DNA of 38,411 nt from Pseudomonadota bacterium (GCA_023393525.1 JAEWKZ010000006.1:1-38411); one strand, 5' to 3'; positions 29,414-38,334 are shown, counted from the first letter of the stretch. Notes: generated by a model not told the origin, from the letters alone. Translations and numbers: made by a program.

Positions 29414-29861
29414 GCAGGGTGCGCTTCAATGCGGTTCCGGGTCCGAACCCGCCAATGCCCATGTCGCCGGCCAGGACCCGGTGGCAGGGATAGACCAGCG
29501 GCCAGGGATTTCTGGCCATGACGCCGCCCACGGCCCGTGCCGCCCGGGGGGAGCCGCACAGGGACGCCAGCGCGCCATACGTCGTGAACCGCCCTCGCGG
29601 AGTGTGGCGGCGCAGATTTTCCAGGACGTTCCAGGTGAACGGGGTCAGACCGCGCCTGTCCAGGGGCAGGTCCGGCCACTGATCGGCGTCGAGGTGCGCG
29701 TACTGCGTCACGATGCGTTCAAGTTCCGGCCCGAACGGGGATTGCGGCGCCGTGGGCGCTTTGACGCCGGCGCTCAGGTCTACCCCGACGAGCAGTCCCT
29801 CCGCCCATGTGAAGGTGGCTGAAAACCACTGGTTTGAAAAGGTTTCTGCGTAGGAGTTCAT
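29382..29861 (-). CDS. ogt: Methylated-DNA--protein-cysteine methyltransferase
   Basis: Suicide DNA repair protein that takes the alkyl group from O6-alkylguanine onto its own Cys. The 159-residue protein has the C-terminal alkyltransferase domain with a helix-turn-helix (TPRGRFTTYGALASLCGSPRAARAVGGVMARNP) and the active site PCHRVLAGDMGIGGFGPG, with the acceptor Cys in PCHRV. The N-terminal domain is short and divergent. The ATG at 29861 has a weak ribosome site and lies 15 bases after the radical SAM gene, so coupling is likely. Its 3' end overlaps the converging PilZ gene by 32 bases. Confidence 0.9.
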   Translation of the reverse strand: MNSYAETFSNQWFSATFTWAEGLLVGVDLSAGVKAPTAPQSPFGPELERIVTQYAHLDADQWPDLPLDRRGLTPFTWNVLENLRRHTPRGRFTTYGALASLCGSPRAARAVGGVMARNPWPLVYPCHRVLAGDMGIGGFGPGTALKRTLLTLEKARLQA

Positions 29862-29876
29862 TTTTAGTCCAGTCTG

Positions 29877-30812
29877 TTACGGGTTGGTCCAATCCGGCAT
29901 TTTTTTTCCCAGAGCCTTGCCCTGCCATGCGTCCGTTTCCAGGAGTCGCTGTCTGAGCGCGTTCAGGAGCGCGGTTTTGTCGCGGGCCCACGACGGGGCC
30001 AGCAGTTCGCCGGGGGCGGGATCGCTGCACAGCCGATGAACGACGATTTCAGGGCGCAGCAGGGCAATCCCGCGCACATGCCAGGCCAGCGACTCCTCCA
30101 GCGAAAGAAGCGGAAGCGCTCCGGCGTTCCAGGCGCAAGCCAGCGCGGTGTCGCGGCAAATGTACAGATTATGTATTTTTATGCCGGACACGGGCAGGCT
30201 GTTGACAAAGAGAATGGTTTGTTCGAAGTCCGCCAGGGTCTCGCCCGGCAAGCCTGTTATGACGTGGGCGCAGACCTTGATGCCCCGCTCGGCGGCTCTG
30301 GTGGCCCAATCCGCGTAGCAGGCGGCGTCGTGCCCGCGGTTGAGGCGCAGCAAGGTGGCGTCCCGCGCCGACTGCAATCCGAGGTCGAGCCAGAGCTCTT
30401 CAAAGGGCGCGCCTTGCAGAATCTCCAGTTTTTTCTCGTCGAGACAGTCCGGCCTGGTGCCGATGGCGATTCCGGCGAGATCGGGCAGCCCTTCCAGTTC
30501 ACGCAGCATCCGCCGCAGTTTTCGCGCCGGCCCGTGCGTGTTGGAGAATGATTGTATGTACCCGAGAAAGAACGCCCGTCCCTTGTCCCGGGACCGTTCC
30601 CGCAACGCCAGGTATTGTTCTCGAAGGCTCGTGCAGGTCTGCGCCAGGCCGGTTCCGGAACCCTGCTGGTTGCAGAACGCGCACCCGCTGCGCGACAGGG
30701 TGCCGTCACGGTTCGGGCAGGAACTCCCCGCGTCCAGCGGGATCTTGCGGACCCGTCGGCCGAAACGCCGCTTCAAGTAGAGCGAGAGTGGGTAGAATCT
30801 GTTAGGGAACAT
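29877..30812 (-). CDS. Radical SAM protein, YhcC/TIGR01212 family
   Basis: 311-residue radical SAM protein from the ATG at 30812. The family signature SCPNRDGTLSRSGCAFCNQQG contains the cluster Cys, and IAIGTRPDCLDEKKLEIL, LGLQSARDATLLRLNRGH, ITGLPGE and IHNLYICRDTAL follow as in YhcC. The function of YhcC proteins is not settled; a role in tRNA or rRNA modification has been discussed. The start is uncertain: neither this ATG nor the one at 30899 (29 residues longer) has a strong ribosome site. The short form matches the family N-terminus better. It precedes the methyltransferase gene by 15 bases. Confidence 0.85.
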   Translation of the reverse strand: MFPNRFYPLSLYLKRRFGRRVRKIPLDAGSSCPNRDGTLSRSGCAFCNQQGSGTGLAQTCTSLREQYLALRERSRDKGRAFFLGYIQSFSNTHGPARKLRRMLRELEGLPDLAGIAIGTRPDCLDEKKLEILQGAPFEELWLDLGLQSARDATLLRLNRGHDAACYADWATRAAERGIKVCAHVITGLPGETLADFEQTILFVNSLPVSGIKIHNLYICRDTALACAWNAGALPLLSLEESLAWHVRGIALLRPEIVVHRLCSDPAPGELLAPSWARDKTALLNALRQRLLETDAWQGKALGKKMPDWTNP

Positions 30813-31000
30813 GCTTGGTATGATTGAGGTTTGTGCCCATCCGAGGCGCCGGTTGCCTGTGTCTTGAAATTCGGATAAGCAAAGCGGCTCGTTACACATC
30901 TTTTCCGGGACCGTTCCCTCGTGTCCCGCTGTCGCTCATGCTTCGGAGCGGGCGGCGTTTTCTGGGCCTCCCGCGTTGAACATGATAAAAGAGGAAATAT

Positions 31001-32041
31001 ATGTCCAGGATTTTGGATAAGATTTTAGGGTTCTTTTCGAACGATCTGGCCATTGATCTCGGCACCGCCAACACCTGCGTCTACGTCAAGGGCAAGGGGA
31101 TCGTGCTGCGGGAGCCCTCCGTGGTCGCCGTCAAGCGCGACAACCGCGGCAACAACAAGGTCCTGGCCGTGGGCGCCGAGGCCAAGCGGATGCTCGGTCG
31201 CACCCCGGGCAACATCGTGGCCATCCGGCCCATGAAGGACGGCGTCATCGCCGACTTCGAGGTGACCGAGGCCATGCTGCGCCATTTCATTTCCAAGGTA
31301 CACAACAGCCGCAGGCTGGTCCGGCCCCGCATCGTCATTTGCGTGCCCACGGGCATCACTCAGGTCGAAAAACGCGCAGTGCGCGAATCCGCCCAGAGCG
31401 CCGGGGCGCGCGAGGTCTTCCTGATCGAGGAGCCCATGGCCGCGGCCATCGGCGCGGACCTGCCCATCACCGAACCGACCTCCAACATGGTCGTGGACAT
31501 CGGCGGCGGCACCACGGAAGTGGCGGTCATCTCCCTGGCGGGCATCGTGTATTCGAAATCCGTGCGCATCGGCGGCGACAAGATGGACGAAGCCATTCTC
31601 CAGCACGTCAAGCGCAAGTACAACATGCTCATCGGCGAAAGTTCGGCCGAAGACATCAAGACCACCATTGGCTCCGCCTATCCCCTGGACCCCGAGCTGG
31701 TCATGGACGTCAAGGGCCGTGATCTGGTTTCCGGCATCCCCCAGAACATAACCATCACCTCCGAAGAGGTCCGCAAGGCCATTTCCGAGCCTGTCGACTC
31801 CATCGTTCAGGCCGTACGCATCGCCCTGGAACAGACCCCCCCGGAACTGGCGGCGGACATCGTCGACCGGGGCATCGTGCTGACCGGCGGCGGCGCGCTC
31901 CTGAAAGGCCTCGACAGCCTGCTGCGCGAGGAGACCTCCCTGCCCATCACCGTGGTCGAGGATCCGCTGTCCACCGTGGCCCTGGGTTCCGGCAAGGTCT
32001 TGGACAACCTGGATGTCCTGCGCGAGGTAACCATCGAGTAG
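31001..32041 (+). CDS. mreB: Rod shape-determining protein MreB
   Basis: Actin-like filament protein that organises side-wall peptidoglycan synthesis. At 346 residues, MreB is of normal length. It has the actin-fold phosphate motif AIDLGTANTCVYVKGKGIVLREPSVVA, the phosphate 2 block VVDIGGGTTEVAVISLAGIV, the PRIVICVPTGITQVEKRAVRESAQSAGAREV region and the adenosine loop GIVLTGGGALLKGLD. The N-terminal MSRILDKILGFFSN is an amphipathic membrane-binding helix. The ATG at 31001 follows AGAGGAAATAT. It opens the mreBCD-PBP2-rodA operon, with mreC 4 bases downstream of its stop. No good promoter was recognised in the 188 bases upstream. Confidence 0.97.
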   Translation: MSRILDKILGFFSNDLAIDLGTANTCVYVKGKGIVLREPSVVAVKRDNRGNNKVLAVGAEAKRMLGRTPGNIVAIRPMKDGVIADFEVTEAMLRHFISKVHNSRRLVRPRIVICVPTGITQVEKRAVRESAQSAGAREVFLIEEPMAAAIGADLPITEPTSNMVVDIGGGTTEVAVISLAGIVYSKSVRIGGDKMDEAILQHVKRKYNMLIGESSAEDIKTTIGSAYPLDPELVMDVKGRDLVSGIPQNITITSEEVRKAISEPVDSIVQAVRIALEQTPPELAADIVDRGIVLTGGGALLKGLDSLLREETSLPITVVEDPLSTVALGSGKVLDNLDVLREVTIE

Positions 32042-32045
32042 CGTG

Positions 32046-33062
32046 ATGTCTCCCCGCTTCAAACGTCTGGTTCTCTTTTTCTTCCTTCCGCTGTTCCTCT
32101 ATTTTTCCATCTACACGTGGAACTGGAAGACAGGGTACCTGGATCGTCTGGCGGCATTGACCGGACTTGAACTGACCGGCTGGATCCTGGCTCCCGGGAG
32201 ATGGCTGCAGAACAACGCCGACGAGTTCTGGTCGCGCTATGTCTATCTGGTCGGGGTGCGCCAGGAAAACGAGGATCTGGTCTTGCGCGTGCGGGAGCTC
32301 GAGCAGGAGCTGGCCCGCATCTCCGAAAAGGCGAAGTCCGCCGATCGCCTGGCGTCCTTGCTGCGGTTCAGCCCCGAGCCGTCCTGGGAAATGCGCGGCG
32401 GGCGGGTCATCGGCCAGAAACTCGGCCCCAACGCCATCCTGGAAACCGTGCTTGTCGATGTGGGCCTGCGCCAGGGCGCGCGCCCCAACGATCCGGTCAT
32501 CTCCCCCAAGGGCGTGGTCGGCAGGATCGTCAAGCCCGGACTCAATTTTTCCTCCGTGGTCCTGCTTTCGGACCCCTCCAGCCGCATCCCCGTCATTACC
32601 AGCGAGGGGCGGGTTCCCGCCATTGTCCAGGGGCAGGGGGCGGGCGCGTTTCTGGAAGTCAAATTCATCCCCCGCAACGATCCGGTCAGCCCCGGGGAAG
32701 TGCTGCTCAGCTCCGGCCTGGGCGGCGTTTTTCCAAAAGGGATTCCCGTGGCCAGGGTGGTGGAAGTGACCCCGGCCGATGTCTCTCTTTTTCAACGAGT
32801 CTACGCCGAACCCCTTCTTGCGCTGCGCTATTACGAGGAATTGCTGGTTCTGAGCCGCACGGACGAGTTCGATGCCGGGCAGCCCGTCATGGCGCCGCCG
32901 TCAGCCAATGCGTCGTCCCCTCAGGAATCCCCGTCGGGCGAAACGGGTTCCGTCGCCAAACCCTCGCTCGAAAAACCCTCCGCCTCAGGTCCGGCCTCCA
33001 CGGCTCCAGCCGCTCCCGCGCCGTCCACCGCGACGCGGCATCCCGTGCGCAAGAAGCCGTGA
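32046..33062 (+). CDS. mreC: Rod shape-determining protein MreC
   Basis: Periplasmic elongasome scaffold anchored by one membrane helix, linking MreB to PBP2. The 338-residue protein has an N-terminal membrane segment (LVLFFFLPLFLYFSIYTW, about residues 8-25), a coiled coil (QENEDLVLRVRELEQELARISEKAKSADRLASLL, about 75-108) and the beta domain (VSPKGVVGRIVKPG-like, SRIPVITSEGRVPAIVQGQ, VLLSSGLGGVFPKGIPVARV). It ends in a Pro/Ala/Ser-rich disordered tail (about residues 285-338) ending RKKP. The start is the ATG at 32046; a GTG one codon earlier is also in frame. It is longer than E. coli MreC only in the tail. Confidence 0.92.
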   Translation: MSPRFKRLVLFFFLPLFLYFSIYTWNWKTGYLDRLAALTGLELTGWILAPGRWLQNNADEFWSRYVYLVGVRQENEDLVLRVRELEQELARISEKAKSADRLASLLRFSPEPSWEMRGGRVIGQKLGPNAILETVLVDVGLRQGARPNDPVISPKGVVGRIVKPGLNFSSVVLLSDPSSRIPVITSEGRVPAIVQGQGAGAFLEVKFIPRNDPVSPGEVLLSSGLGGVFPKGIPVARVVEVTPADVSLFQRVYAEPLLALRYYEELLVLSRTDEFDAGQPVMAPPSANASSPQESPSGETGSVAKPSLEKPSASGPASTAPAAPAPSTATRHPVRKKP

Positions 33063-33082
33063 GACTCTCAGCCGCCAATCCC

Positions 33083-33565
33083 ATGACTTCGCGGAAAAGC
33101 CAAATTCCTGCCATAATCTGGTGGACGGACTACCTCATTATCGCTCTCTGGGCGCAGGAGTTGTCCGGAGGACTGGATTTTCTCACTCCGGGAGTGCTCG
33201 TCTGCCTGCAATCCGGACAGTGGTGGACGGCGCTGTGGATGGCCGCGTTGTGGGTGCTGGTGCAGGAAGGCGGGGGAAATCTGGTTTTTGGCGTGAGTAT
33301 CCTTTTCTATGCGGGAATGCTGGCCTTTTATCTCCTGTCGCGCTGGCTTTTGGAACCGGAAAATCCTCTTTTCGTCATTCTTTTTTCCCTGGTGCTGGCC
33401 TGCTGGTCCTGGGGCGTGGTCAGTGGCGCCGTAAATTTCCAGGAATTGCCACCTCGCACGCATTCGCCCCTTTCCTGGATCGTCAGGCAATGGATCGCGT
33501 ATGCGCTTTTCTGGGGCGCGGCCCTGTTTGTCTATCGTCGCGGAGGCAGGCATGGGCGCGTTTAA
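33083..33565 (+). CDS. mreD: MreD-like rod shape-determining membrane protein
   Basis: 160 residues, strongly hydrophobic with about four to five membrane segments (IIWWTDYLIIALWAQ, WWTALWMAALWVLV, GVSILFYAGMLAFYLL, LFVILFSLVLACWSWGVV, WIAYALFWGAALFVY). MreD sequences diverge widely; the assignment rests on topology, length and position between mreC and PBP2. The ATG at 33083 has no clear ribosome site. A GTG at 33059 that overlaps the mreC stop (GTGA) is an attractive coupled start and would add 8 residues. The end overlaps the PBP2 start by 14 bases. Confidence 0.8.
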   Translation: MTSRKSQIPAIIWWTDYLIIALWAQELSGGLDFLTPGVLVCLQSGQWWTALWMAALWVLVQEGGGNLVFGVSILFYAGMLAFYLLSRWLLEPENPLFVILFSLVLACWSWGVVSGAVNFQELPPRTHSPLSWIVRQWIAYALFWGAALFVYRRGGRHGRV

Positions 33566-35342
33566 TTCGCCGGAAAGACCGCAGATATTCTCGGGTCCGC
33601 CCCTGCTCCTGGCGTTTCTGGTCGTTCTTTTCTGCATCTTCGGCATCCGTTTGTGGTACCTCCAGATTTACAAGAGCGAGTACTATCAGAGCCGCGCCCA
33701 GGAGAACAGGACCAGGCAGAGCACCATGTTTTCGCCGCGCGGCATCATTCGGGACCGGGACGGCGTCCTGCTTGCGGAAAACACTCCCGCCTATGCCCTG
33801 GCGCTGGTTCGCGAAGACTGCCCGGACATTCCCGGAACCCTCGACCAGATCAGCCGCTGGACAGGCCAGCCCCGGGATGAACTGCAAAAGGCCTTCGAGA
33901 TCGGGCGCAAGCGGGTCAAGCATTTTGATGAACAGGTCATCGTGCCCAACATCCCTTTCGAACTGGTGGCGCTGGTCGAAGCCCACAGTCAGGATTGGCC
34001 GGGACTCGTCATTGCGGTGCGCCCCAAGCGTTCCTACGCCTACGGAAAAACCCTGGCGCATGTCCTGGGCTACGTGGCCAGGGCCAACGAGGACGAGCTG
34101 AACAAAGATCCCGATCTCCAGCTGGGCGACAACGTGGGCAAGCAGGGGGTGGAGTTGGTGCTGGAGCGCAGGCTGCGCGGGACCAAGGGGCTCGAGGAGT
34201 TCGAGGTCGACGCGTCCGGGCGGGTCCTGTCTTCGCGGGTCGTGTCCTCGCCGGTCATGGGGGAGGACCTGACGCTGAGCATCTCGCTGTCGTTGCAGGA
34301 AACCGCCACCAAGGCCCTGGACGGGCGGGCCGGCTCGGTCGTGGCCATGGACGCCGACACCGGCGAGGTCCTGGCCCTGGTCAGCCTGCCCAGTTACGAT
34401 CCCAACGAATTCGTTGTCGGAATCAGCCATGCCAAATGGAACGAGCTGCTTGAAGACCCCTTGCATCCGTTGCAGAACAGGCCGGTGCAGAGCGCGTATC
34501 CTCCCGGATCGATTTTCAAGCTGGCGGTGGGAGGGCTTGGCCTGGAGAGCGGCGTCAGCCCCTCGAAGACCGTGTTCTGCTCCGGTCGCCACACGCTCGG
34601 CAAGCGGGTCTTCCGCTGCTGGAACAAAGGCGGGCACGGCTCCACGGACTTCAAGAAGTCTTTGCGGGAGTCGTGCGACGTCTACTATTACCAGCTGGGT
34701 GAGCAGTTGGGCGTGGAGGCGATCAGCGATTTCGCGACGCGTTGCGGGTTCGGGGTCAAGACCGGGATCGAATTGCCTCACGAGAGGGCGGGCAACATGC
34801 CCACGCCCGAATGGAAGCTGAATAGGTTCGGGGAGAAATGGCAGGGCGGGGAGACGCTGAACTTCGCCATCGGCCAGGGGTATACCCTGACCACGCCGTT
34901 GCAGGCGGCCAGGTTTGTCGCCGCGCTTGTCAATGACGGGAAGATTCTGCGTCCCACGCTTCTTTTGTCCGAAAAGCCCGACGTGTTGGGCGAACTGCCC
35001 ATGCGTCCCGCAACCAGAAAGCGGATTCTTGACGCCATGGTGGCCACGGTGGAGGAGGAACGGGGCACGGCCAGGGTGCTACGCCGCCCGGGCCTGAGAA
35101 TCGGCGGCAAGACGGGTACGGCCCAGGTCGTGAAGCTCCAGGACAAGTACGAGAAGAAAAAGACGAACGAAATCCCGTACAAGTACAGGGATCATGCCTG
35201 GATGGCCAGCTTTGGGGAGAAGGACGGGAAGCGCTTCGTTGTCGTGTCCATGGTCGAACACGGCGGTCATGGCGGTTCGGATGCGGGGCCCGTGGCCGGC
35301 GCGGTGCTTGACGCGCTGTTGAACGTTCAATCGGAGGAATGA
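33552..35342 (+). CDS. mrdA: Penicillin-binding protein 2 (elongasome transpeptidase)
   Basis: Cross-links peptidoglycan in the side wall with RodA; anchored in the inner membrane, with a periplasmic catalytic domain. The 596-residue protein has an N-terminal membrane helix (PLLLAFLVVLFCIFGIRLWYLQI, about 17-39), the dimerisation/pedestal domain (ENRTRQSTMFSPRGIIRDRDGVLLAEN), and the transpeptidase motifs S320-x-x-K323 (PPGSIFKL), S374-C-D (second motif) and K520-T-G (GGKTGTAQV). GGAGGCAGG precedes the ATG at 33552. The start lies within the end of mreD. rodA follows after 12 bases. Confidence 0.95.
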   Translation: MGAFNSPERPQIFSGPPLLLAFLVVLFCIFGIRLWYLQIYKSEYYQSRAQENRTRQSTMFSPRGIIRDRDGVLLAENTPAYALALVREDCPDIPGTLDQISRWTGQPRDELQKAFEIGRKRVKHFDEQVIVPNIPFELVALVEAHSQDWPGLVIAVRPKRSYAYGKTLAHVLGYVARANEDELNKDPDLQLGDNVGKQGVELVLERRLRGTKGLEEFEVDASGRVLSSRVVSSPVMGEDLTLSISLSLQETATKALDGRAGSVVAMDADTGEVLALVSLPSYDPNEFVVGISHAKWNELLEDPLHPLQNRPVQSAYPPGSIFKLAVGGLGLESGVSPSKTVFCSGRHTLGKRVFRCWNKGGHGSTDFKKSLRESCDVYYYQLGEQLGVEAISDFATRCGFGVKTGIELPHERAGNMPTPEWKLNRFGEKWQGGETLNFAIGQGYTLTTPLQAARFVAALVNDGKILRPTLLLSEKPDVLGELPMRPATRKRILDAMVATVEEERGTARVLRRPGLRIGGKTGTAQVVKLQDKYEKKKTNEIPYKYRDHAWMASFGEKDGKRFVVVSMVEHGGHGGSDAGPVAGAVLDALLNVQSEE

Positions 35343-35354
35343 CCGGGAAGGCAC

Positions 35355-36464
35355 ATGTTCGACAGACGGCTCATATTTCACATCAACTGGGGACTTTTGA
35401 CCCTTACGGCCCTGCTTTTTCTGGTCGGGGTCATGAATCTCTATTCGGCCAGCACGCTGCGCATGGCCTCAGGCCTGGAGCTTGACGCCTATTTCAACAA
35501 GCAGCTGCTCTGGGGCGGGGTGGGGCTGTGTCTGATGATGGGCCTGGTGCTGGTGGACTACCGGCACCTCAAGTCCGCGTCCTGGCCGTTTTTCATCGCC
35601 TGCCTGTTGCTGCTGGTCGGGGTCAGCGTTGCGGGAAAGACCATCTACGGGGCCAAGAGATGGCTTGATCTCGGCTTTTTCAATCTTCAGCCCACGGAAT
35701 TGACGAAAATCGCGGTGTTGATCCTCGGAGCCCGGCTGATGGCGCGCATGGAGGGGCGGCTGGGGTGGACGAACCTGGGCAAGGCGCTCCTCGTCGGCCT
35801 GGTACCCGCGGCCCTGATCATCAAGCAGCCCGATCTTGGTTCGGCCCTGAACATTCTGCTCATCTTGGGCGGGATGATCCTTTTCAAAGGCATCACCGCG
35901 TCCGTTTTCAAGGTCTTGGTCGTCGTCGTGCCGGTCATGCTCCCGTTCGGCTGGTTTTTCCTGCACGACTATCAGAAACAGCGCATCATGACCTTTCTGG
36001 ACCCGGGAAACGATCCCCTCGGCGCCGGATACCACATCATACAATCCCAGATCGCCATTGGGTCCGGAGGCTTCTGGGGCAAGGGCTTCCTGGAGGGAAC
36101 CCAGAGCCAGCTCCGCTTTTTGCCGGAAAAGCACACGGACTTCGCCTTCGCCGTGTTCGGCGAGGAATGGGGGTTCTTCGGGGCCATGCTGCTGCTGATT
36201 CTTTTCTGCGCCTTTCTCTACCAGATCTATATCGTGACCATGGAAGCCAAGGACGATTTCGGCAGCTATCTCGCGGCGGGCGTCTTTTTCTATTTTTTCT
36301 GGCAGATTCTCATCAATATCGGGATGGTGCTCGGAATAATGCCCGTGGTGGGGATTCCCCTGCCCTTCATCAGTTACGGAGGCAGCGCCTCCGTGGTCAA
36401 TTTCTGCATGATCGGACTTGTTCTCAACGTGGCCATGCGCCGTTTTGTCTTCAAAAAGGGTTGA
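35355..36464 (+). CDS. rodA: Peptidoglycan glycosyltransferase RodA
   Basis: SEDS-family polymerase that extends glycan strands from lipid II with PBP2. The 369-residue protein has about ten membrane helices and the SEDS signatures LYSAS, IKQPDLGSALN, YQKQRIMTFLDPGNDPLGAGYHIIQSQIAIGSGG, the FLPEKHTDFAFAVFGEEWGFFG motif with the family Asp/Glu residues, and IGMVLGIMPVVGIPLPFISYGGSA. The ATG at 35355 follows GGGAAGGCAC, 12 bases after the PBP2 stop. A terminator lies 40 bases after the stop, closing the elongasome operon. Confidence 0.96.
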   Translation: MFDRRLIFHINWGLLTLTALLFLVGVMNLYSASTLRMASGLELDAYFNKQLLWGGVGLCLMMGLVLVDYRHLKSASWPFFIACLLLLVGVSVAGKTIYGAKRWLDLGFFNLQPTELTKIAVLILGARLMARMEGRLGWTNLGKALLVGLVPAALIIKQPDLGSALNILLILGGMILFKGITASVFKVLVVVVPVMLPFGWFFLHDYQKQRIMTFLDPGNDPLGAGYHIIQSQIAIGSGGFWGKGFLEGTQSQLRFLPEKHTDFAFAVFGEEWGFFGAMLLLILFCAFLYQIYIVTMEAKDDFGSYLAAGVFFYFFWQILINIGMVLGIMPVVGIPLPFISYGGSASVVNFCMIGLVLNVAMRRFVFKKG

Positions 36465-36504
36465 GTCCGGCGGCGATCTTTATTTTCGTCCGCGTTTTTT
36501 TTCT

Positions 36505-36540
36505 GCCGGTGGCGGTTCGGAAGAACCGCCCGGCTTTTTT
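36505..36540 (+). terminator. Terminator after rodA
   Basis: GCCG-(GT bulge)-GGCGGTTC and GAACCGCC-CGGC form a 12-bp stem around a 4-base GGAA loop, followed directly by six T residues. Confidence 0.9.
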
Positions 36541-36728
36541 GCGGCCTGAATTTTTTCGGATCAGGCTGTGCGCGCTAGTCACGTGAATTTCTGAACAAAC
36601 TGCGAAAACCCATGCCATCCCAATCATTTTCCCTGTGCTCGCTCCAAAAAGATTTTGACACGAAATTGGGAATCAGATAGAGGCCCTGTGACTTTGAACA
36701 AAAATTCACATACTTTTTAGGGGGCGGC
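36541..36728 (+). promoter_or_regulatory. Upstream region and candidate promoter of the atp operon
   Basis: The gap between the rodA terminator and the atp genes. TTGACA (36655-36660), 17 bases and TAGAGG (36678-36683) form a candidate promoter with a perfect -35 and weak -10, giving a leader of about 40 bases. The rest is AT-richer than the genes and I saw no other element in it. Confidence 0.45.
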
Positions 36729-37151
36729 ATGATTGATCTAGATTGGACATTTTTTGCGCAACTTGTGAACTTTTTGATCATCCTGACGGTCTTGAATTTG
36801 ATCCTGTACCGTCCCATTCGGGGGATCATCAAGAAAAGAGCCGAAGTCATGAGCGAAAAGTTGAGCTCCATCGAGGATTTCGCCGCGAAGGCGGAGGCCA
36901 AGCTTGAAAGCTACAAGACCGCGTTGAGCGGTGCCCGCGTCGAGGCCCAGCAGTTGCGAGTGGCCTTGAAGACCGAAGGCGTCGCGGTCGAATCCGCGGT
37001 TCTGGCCGAGGCCGGAGCCGAAGCCGCCGAAAAAGTCGCCGCCGCCCGCAAGGAGATCGACGGTCAGAAGCAGGCCGCCCTGAAGGCCCTGCGCTCGGAA
37101 GTCGCCTCGTATGCCAAGAACGTCGCAGACAAGGTGCTGAGCAAGGCATAG
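36729..37151 (+). CDS. ATP synthase F0 subunit b' (second b-type subunit)
   Basis: Peripheral stalk subunit of F1F0 ATP synthase, 140 residues. A single N-terminal membrane segment (WTFFAQLVNFLIILTVLNLILYRPI, about residues 6-30) is followed by a long Ala/Glu/Lys coiled coil. In bacteria with a b/b' pair the two form a heterodimer; here the next gene is the other b subunit. GGGGGCGGC precedes the ATG at 36729. It is the first gene of the operon seen here: b', b, delta, alpha. Subunits a and c are not in this window and are probably elsewhere. Confidence 0.9.
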   Translation: MIDLDWTFFAQLVNFLIILTVLNLILYRPIRGIIKKRAEVMSEKLSSIEDFAAKAEAKLESYKTALSGARVEAQQLRVALKTEGVAVESAVLAEAGAEAAEKVAAARKEIDGQKQAALKALRSEVASYAKNVADKVLSKA

Positions 37152-37208
37152 CGGGTTCGGGTTCTTATGTGTCATAGATTTACTTTTTCATATAAGGAGG
37201 GCGGAATT

Positions 37209-37778
37209 TTGAAAAAGTTCAAGACTGTCGGATTGGTGACGGCAGCACTGGTTCTCTGCGCGGCGATAGCTTTCGCCAGCGATGGAGAAGGAGGGGGGCA
37301 CAACAAGTGGCTCGACCTTCTGTATCGCTTTATCAATTTCGGCATTGTCGCGTTCTTGATCTACAAGTTCGCGGGCAAGCGTTTTTCGGATGCGCTGACC
37401 GGGCGCAGCAAGCAGATCGAGACGGATCTCGCCGATCTCGACGAACGCAAGGAAGATGCCGAGAAGCGCCTGCTCGAAGTCGAGGCGAGTATCGCCAATC
37501 TTGAGGCCGAGAAAGCCAAGATTCTTGATGATGCGAAGGCTCAGGGCGAAGCCATGCGTCAGGCGATCATCGACAAGGCTGAGGTCCAGGCTGCGCAGAT
37601 CAGAGCCCAGGCTGAAGTTTCGGCGGCCCAGGAGGCCAAGTTGGCTATCGACGCCATCCGTGAAGAACTGGCTGAAAAGATTACCGCTGCTGCCGAAGAT
37701 CTCGTCAAGAAGCAGCTCAAGAAGAAAGATCACGAAGATTTGGTCAACGAATATCTTAAAAAGGTGGTGCTCAATTGA
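37209..37778 (+). CDS. atpF: ATP synthase F0 subunit b
   Basis: Peripheral stalk subunit, 189 residues. It starts at a TTG (37209) with AAGGAGG upstream. The N-terminus KKFKTVGLVTAALVLCAAIAFASDGEGGGH looks like a cleavable signal peptide (AFA-S), followed by the b-subunit membrane helix (KWLDLLYRFINFGIVAFLIYKFAGKRF, about residues 36-62) and a long coiled coil ending in ENVLN-like EYLKKVVLN. The extra N-terminal segment is known in some deltaproteobacterial b subunits and may be processed or form a second helix. The stop overlaps the TTG start of atpH by 3 bases (TTGA). Confidence 0.92.
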   Translation: MKKFKTVGLVTAALVLCAAIAFASDGEGGGHNKWLDLLYRFINFGIVAFLIYKFAGKRFSDALTGRSKQIETDLADLDERKEDAEKRLLEVEASIANLEAEKAKILDDAKAQGEAMRQAIIDKAEVQAAQIRAQAEVSAAQEAKLAIDAIREELAEKITAAAEDLVKKQLKKKDHEDLVNEYLKKVVLN

Positions 37779-38329
37779 CTGGGAATATCGTAGCAAGACG
37801 GTATGCCAAGGCGTTGTTCGCCGTTGCGCAGGTGCAGTCCGACAAGGCTGCCATGGCGCAATACGGCGACGACTTGGCCAGGCTGGCTGGACTCCTGGAG
37901 AATGCGCCTGAGCTCACGAAGATCTTCCGCAACCCAATTTTTGGCGTGGAAGAAAAGAGAGGAGTGATCATCAAGGTTCTGGACAAGGTCGCGCCCTGCG
38001 CCATGGTCCGGAATTTTTGTCTGCTTCTGGCGGACAAGAACAGATTGGCTTTTCTCCCCGAGATCAACGCATCTTACGGAATGCTTTTGGATTCAGCCCA
38101 GGGTGTTCTTCGCGGCAAGCTGGTGACGGCTGTAAAGCTCTCCGACGTTGTGCAGAAGAACGTTGTCGATAAATTGCAAAAAGAGTCGGGCCAGAAAGTG
38201 GTCCTTGATTACGAAGTGGATCAGGAGATTATTGGCGGGCTTATGCTCAAGATCGGTGACAAGATTCTTGACGCCAGTATTCGCGCTCAACTGCAAATTT
38301 TGAAAGAAAATATCAAAAGGGGTGAGTAG
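37775..38329 (+). CDS. atpH: ATP synthase F1 subunit delta
   Basis: Links the top of F1 to the b/b' stalk; 184 residues. The N-terminal helical bundle (IVARRYAKALFAVAQ, RNPIFGVEEKRGVI, MVRNFCLLLADKNRLAFLPEI) and the C-terminal segment (LDYEVDQEIIGGLMLKIGDKILDASIRAQLQILKENIKRG) match the OSCP/delta family well. The start is a TTG at 37775, overlapping the atpF stop by 4 bases, with AAGGTGG upstream. atpA begins 5 bases after its stop, with a GAGG ribosome site between them. Confidence 0.94.
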   Translation: MTGNIVARRYAKALFAVAQVQSDKAAMAQYGDDLARLAGLLENAPELTKIFRNPIFGVEEKRGVIIKVLDKVAPCAMVRNFCLLLADKNRLAFLPEINASYGMLLDSAQGVLRGKLVTAVKLSDVVQKNVVDKLQKESGQKVVLDYEVDQEIIGGLMLKIGDKILDASIRAQLQILKENIKRGE

Positions 38330-38334
38330 AGGCT

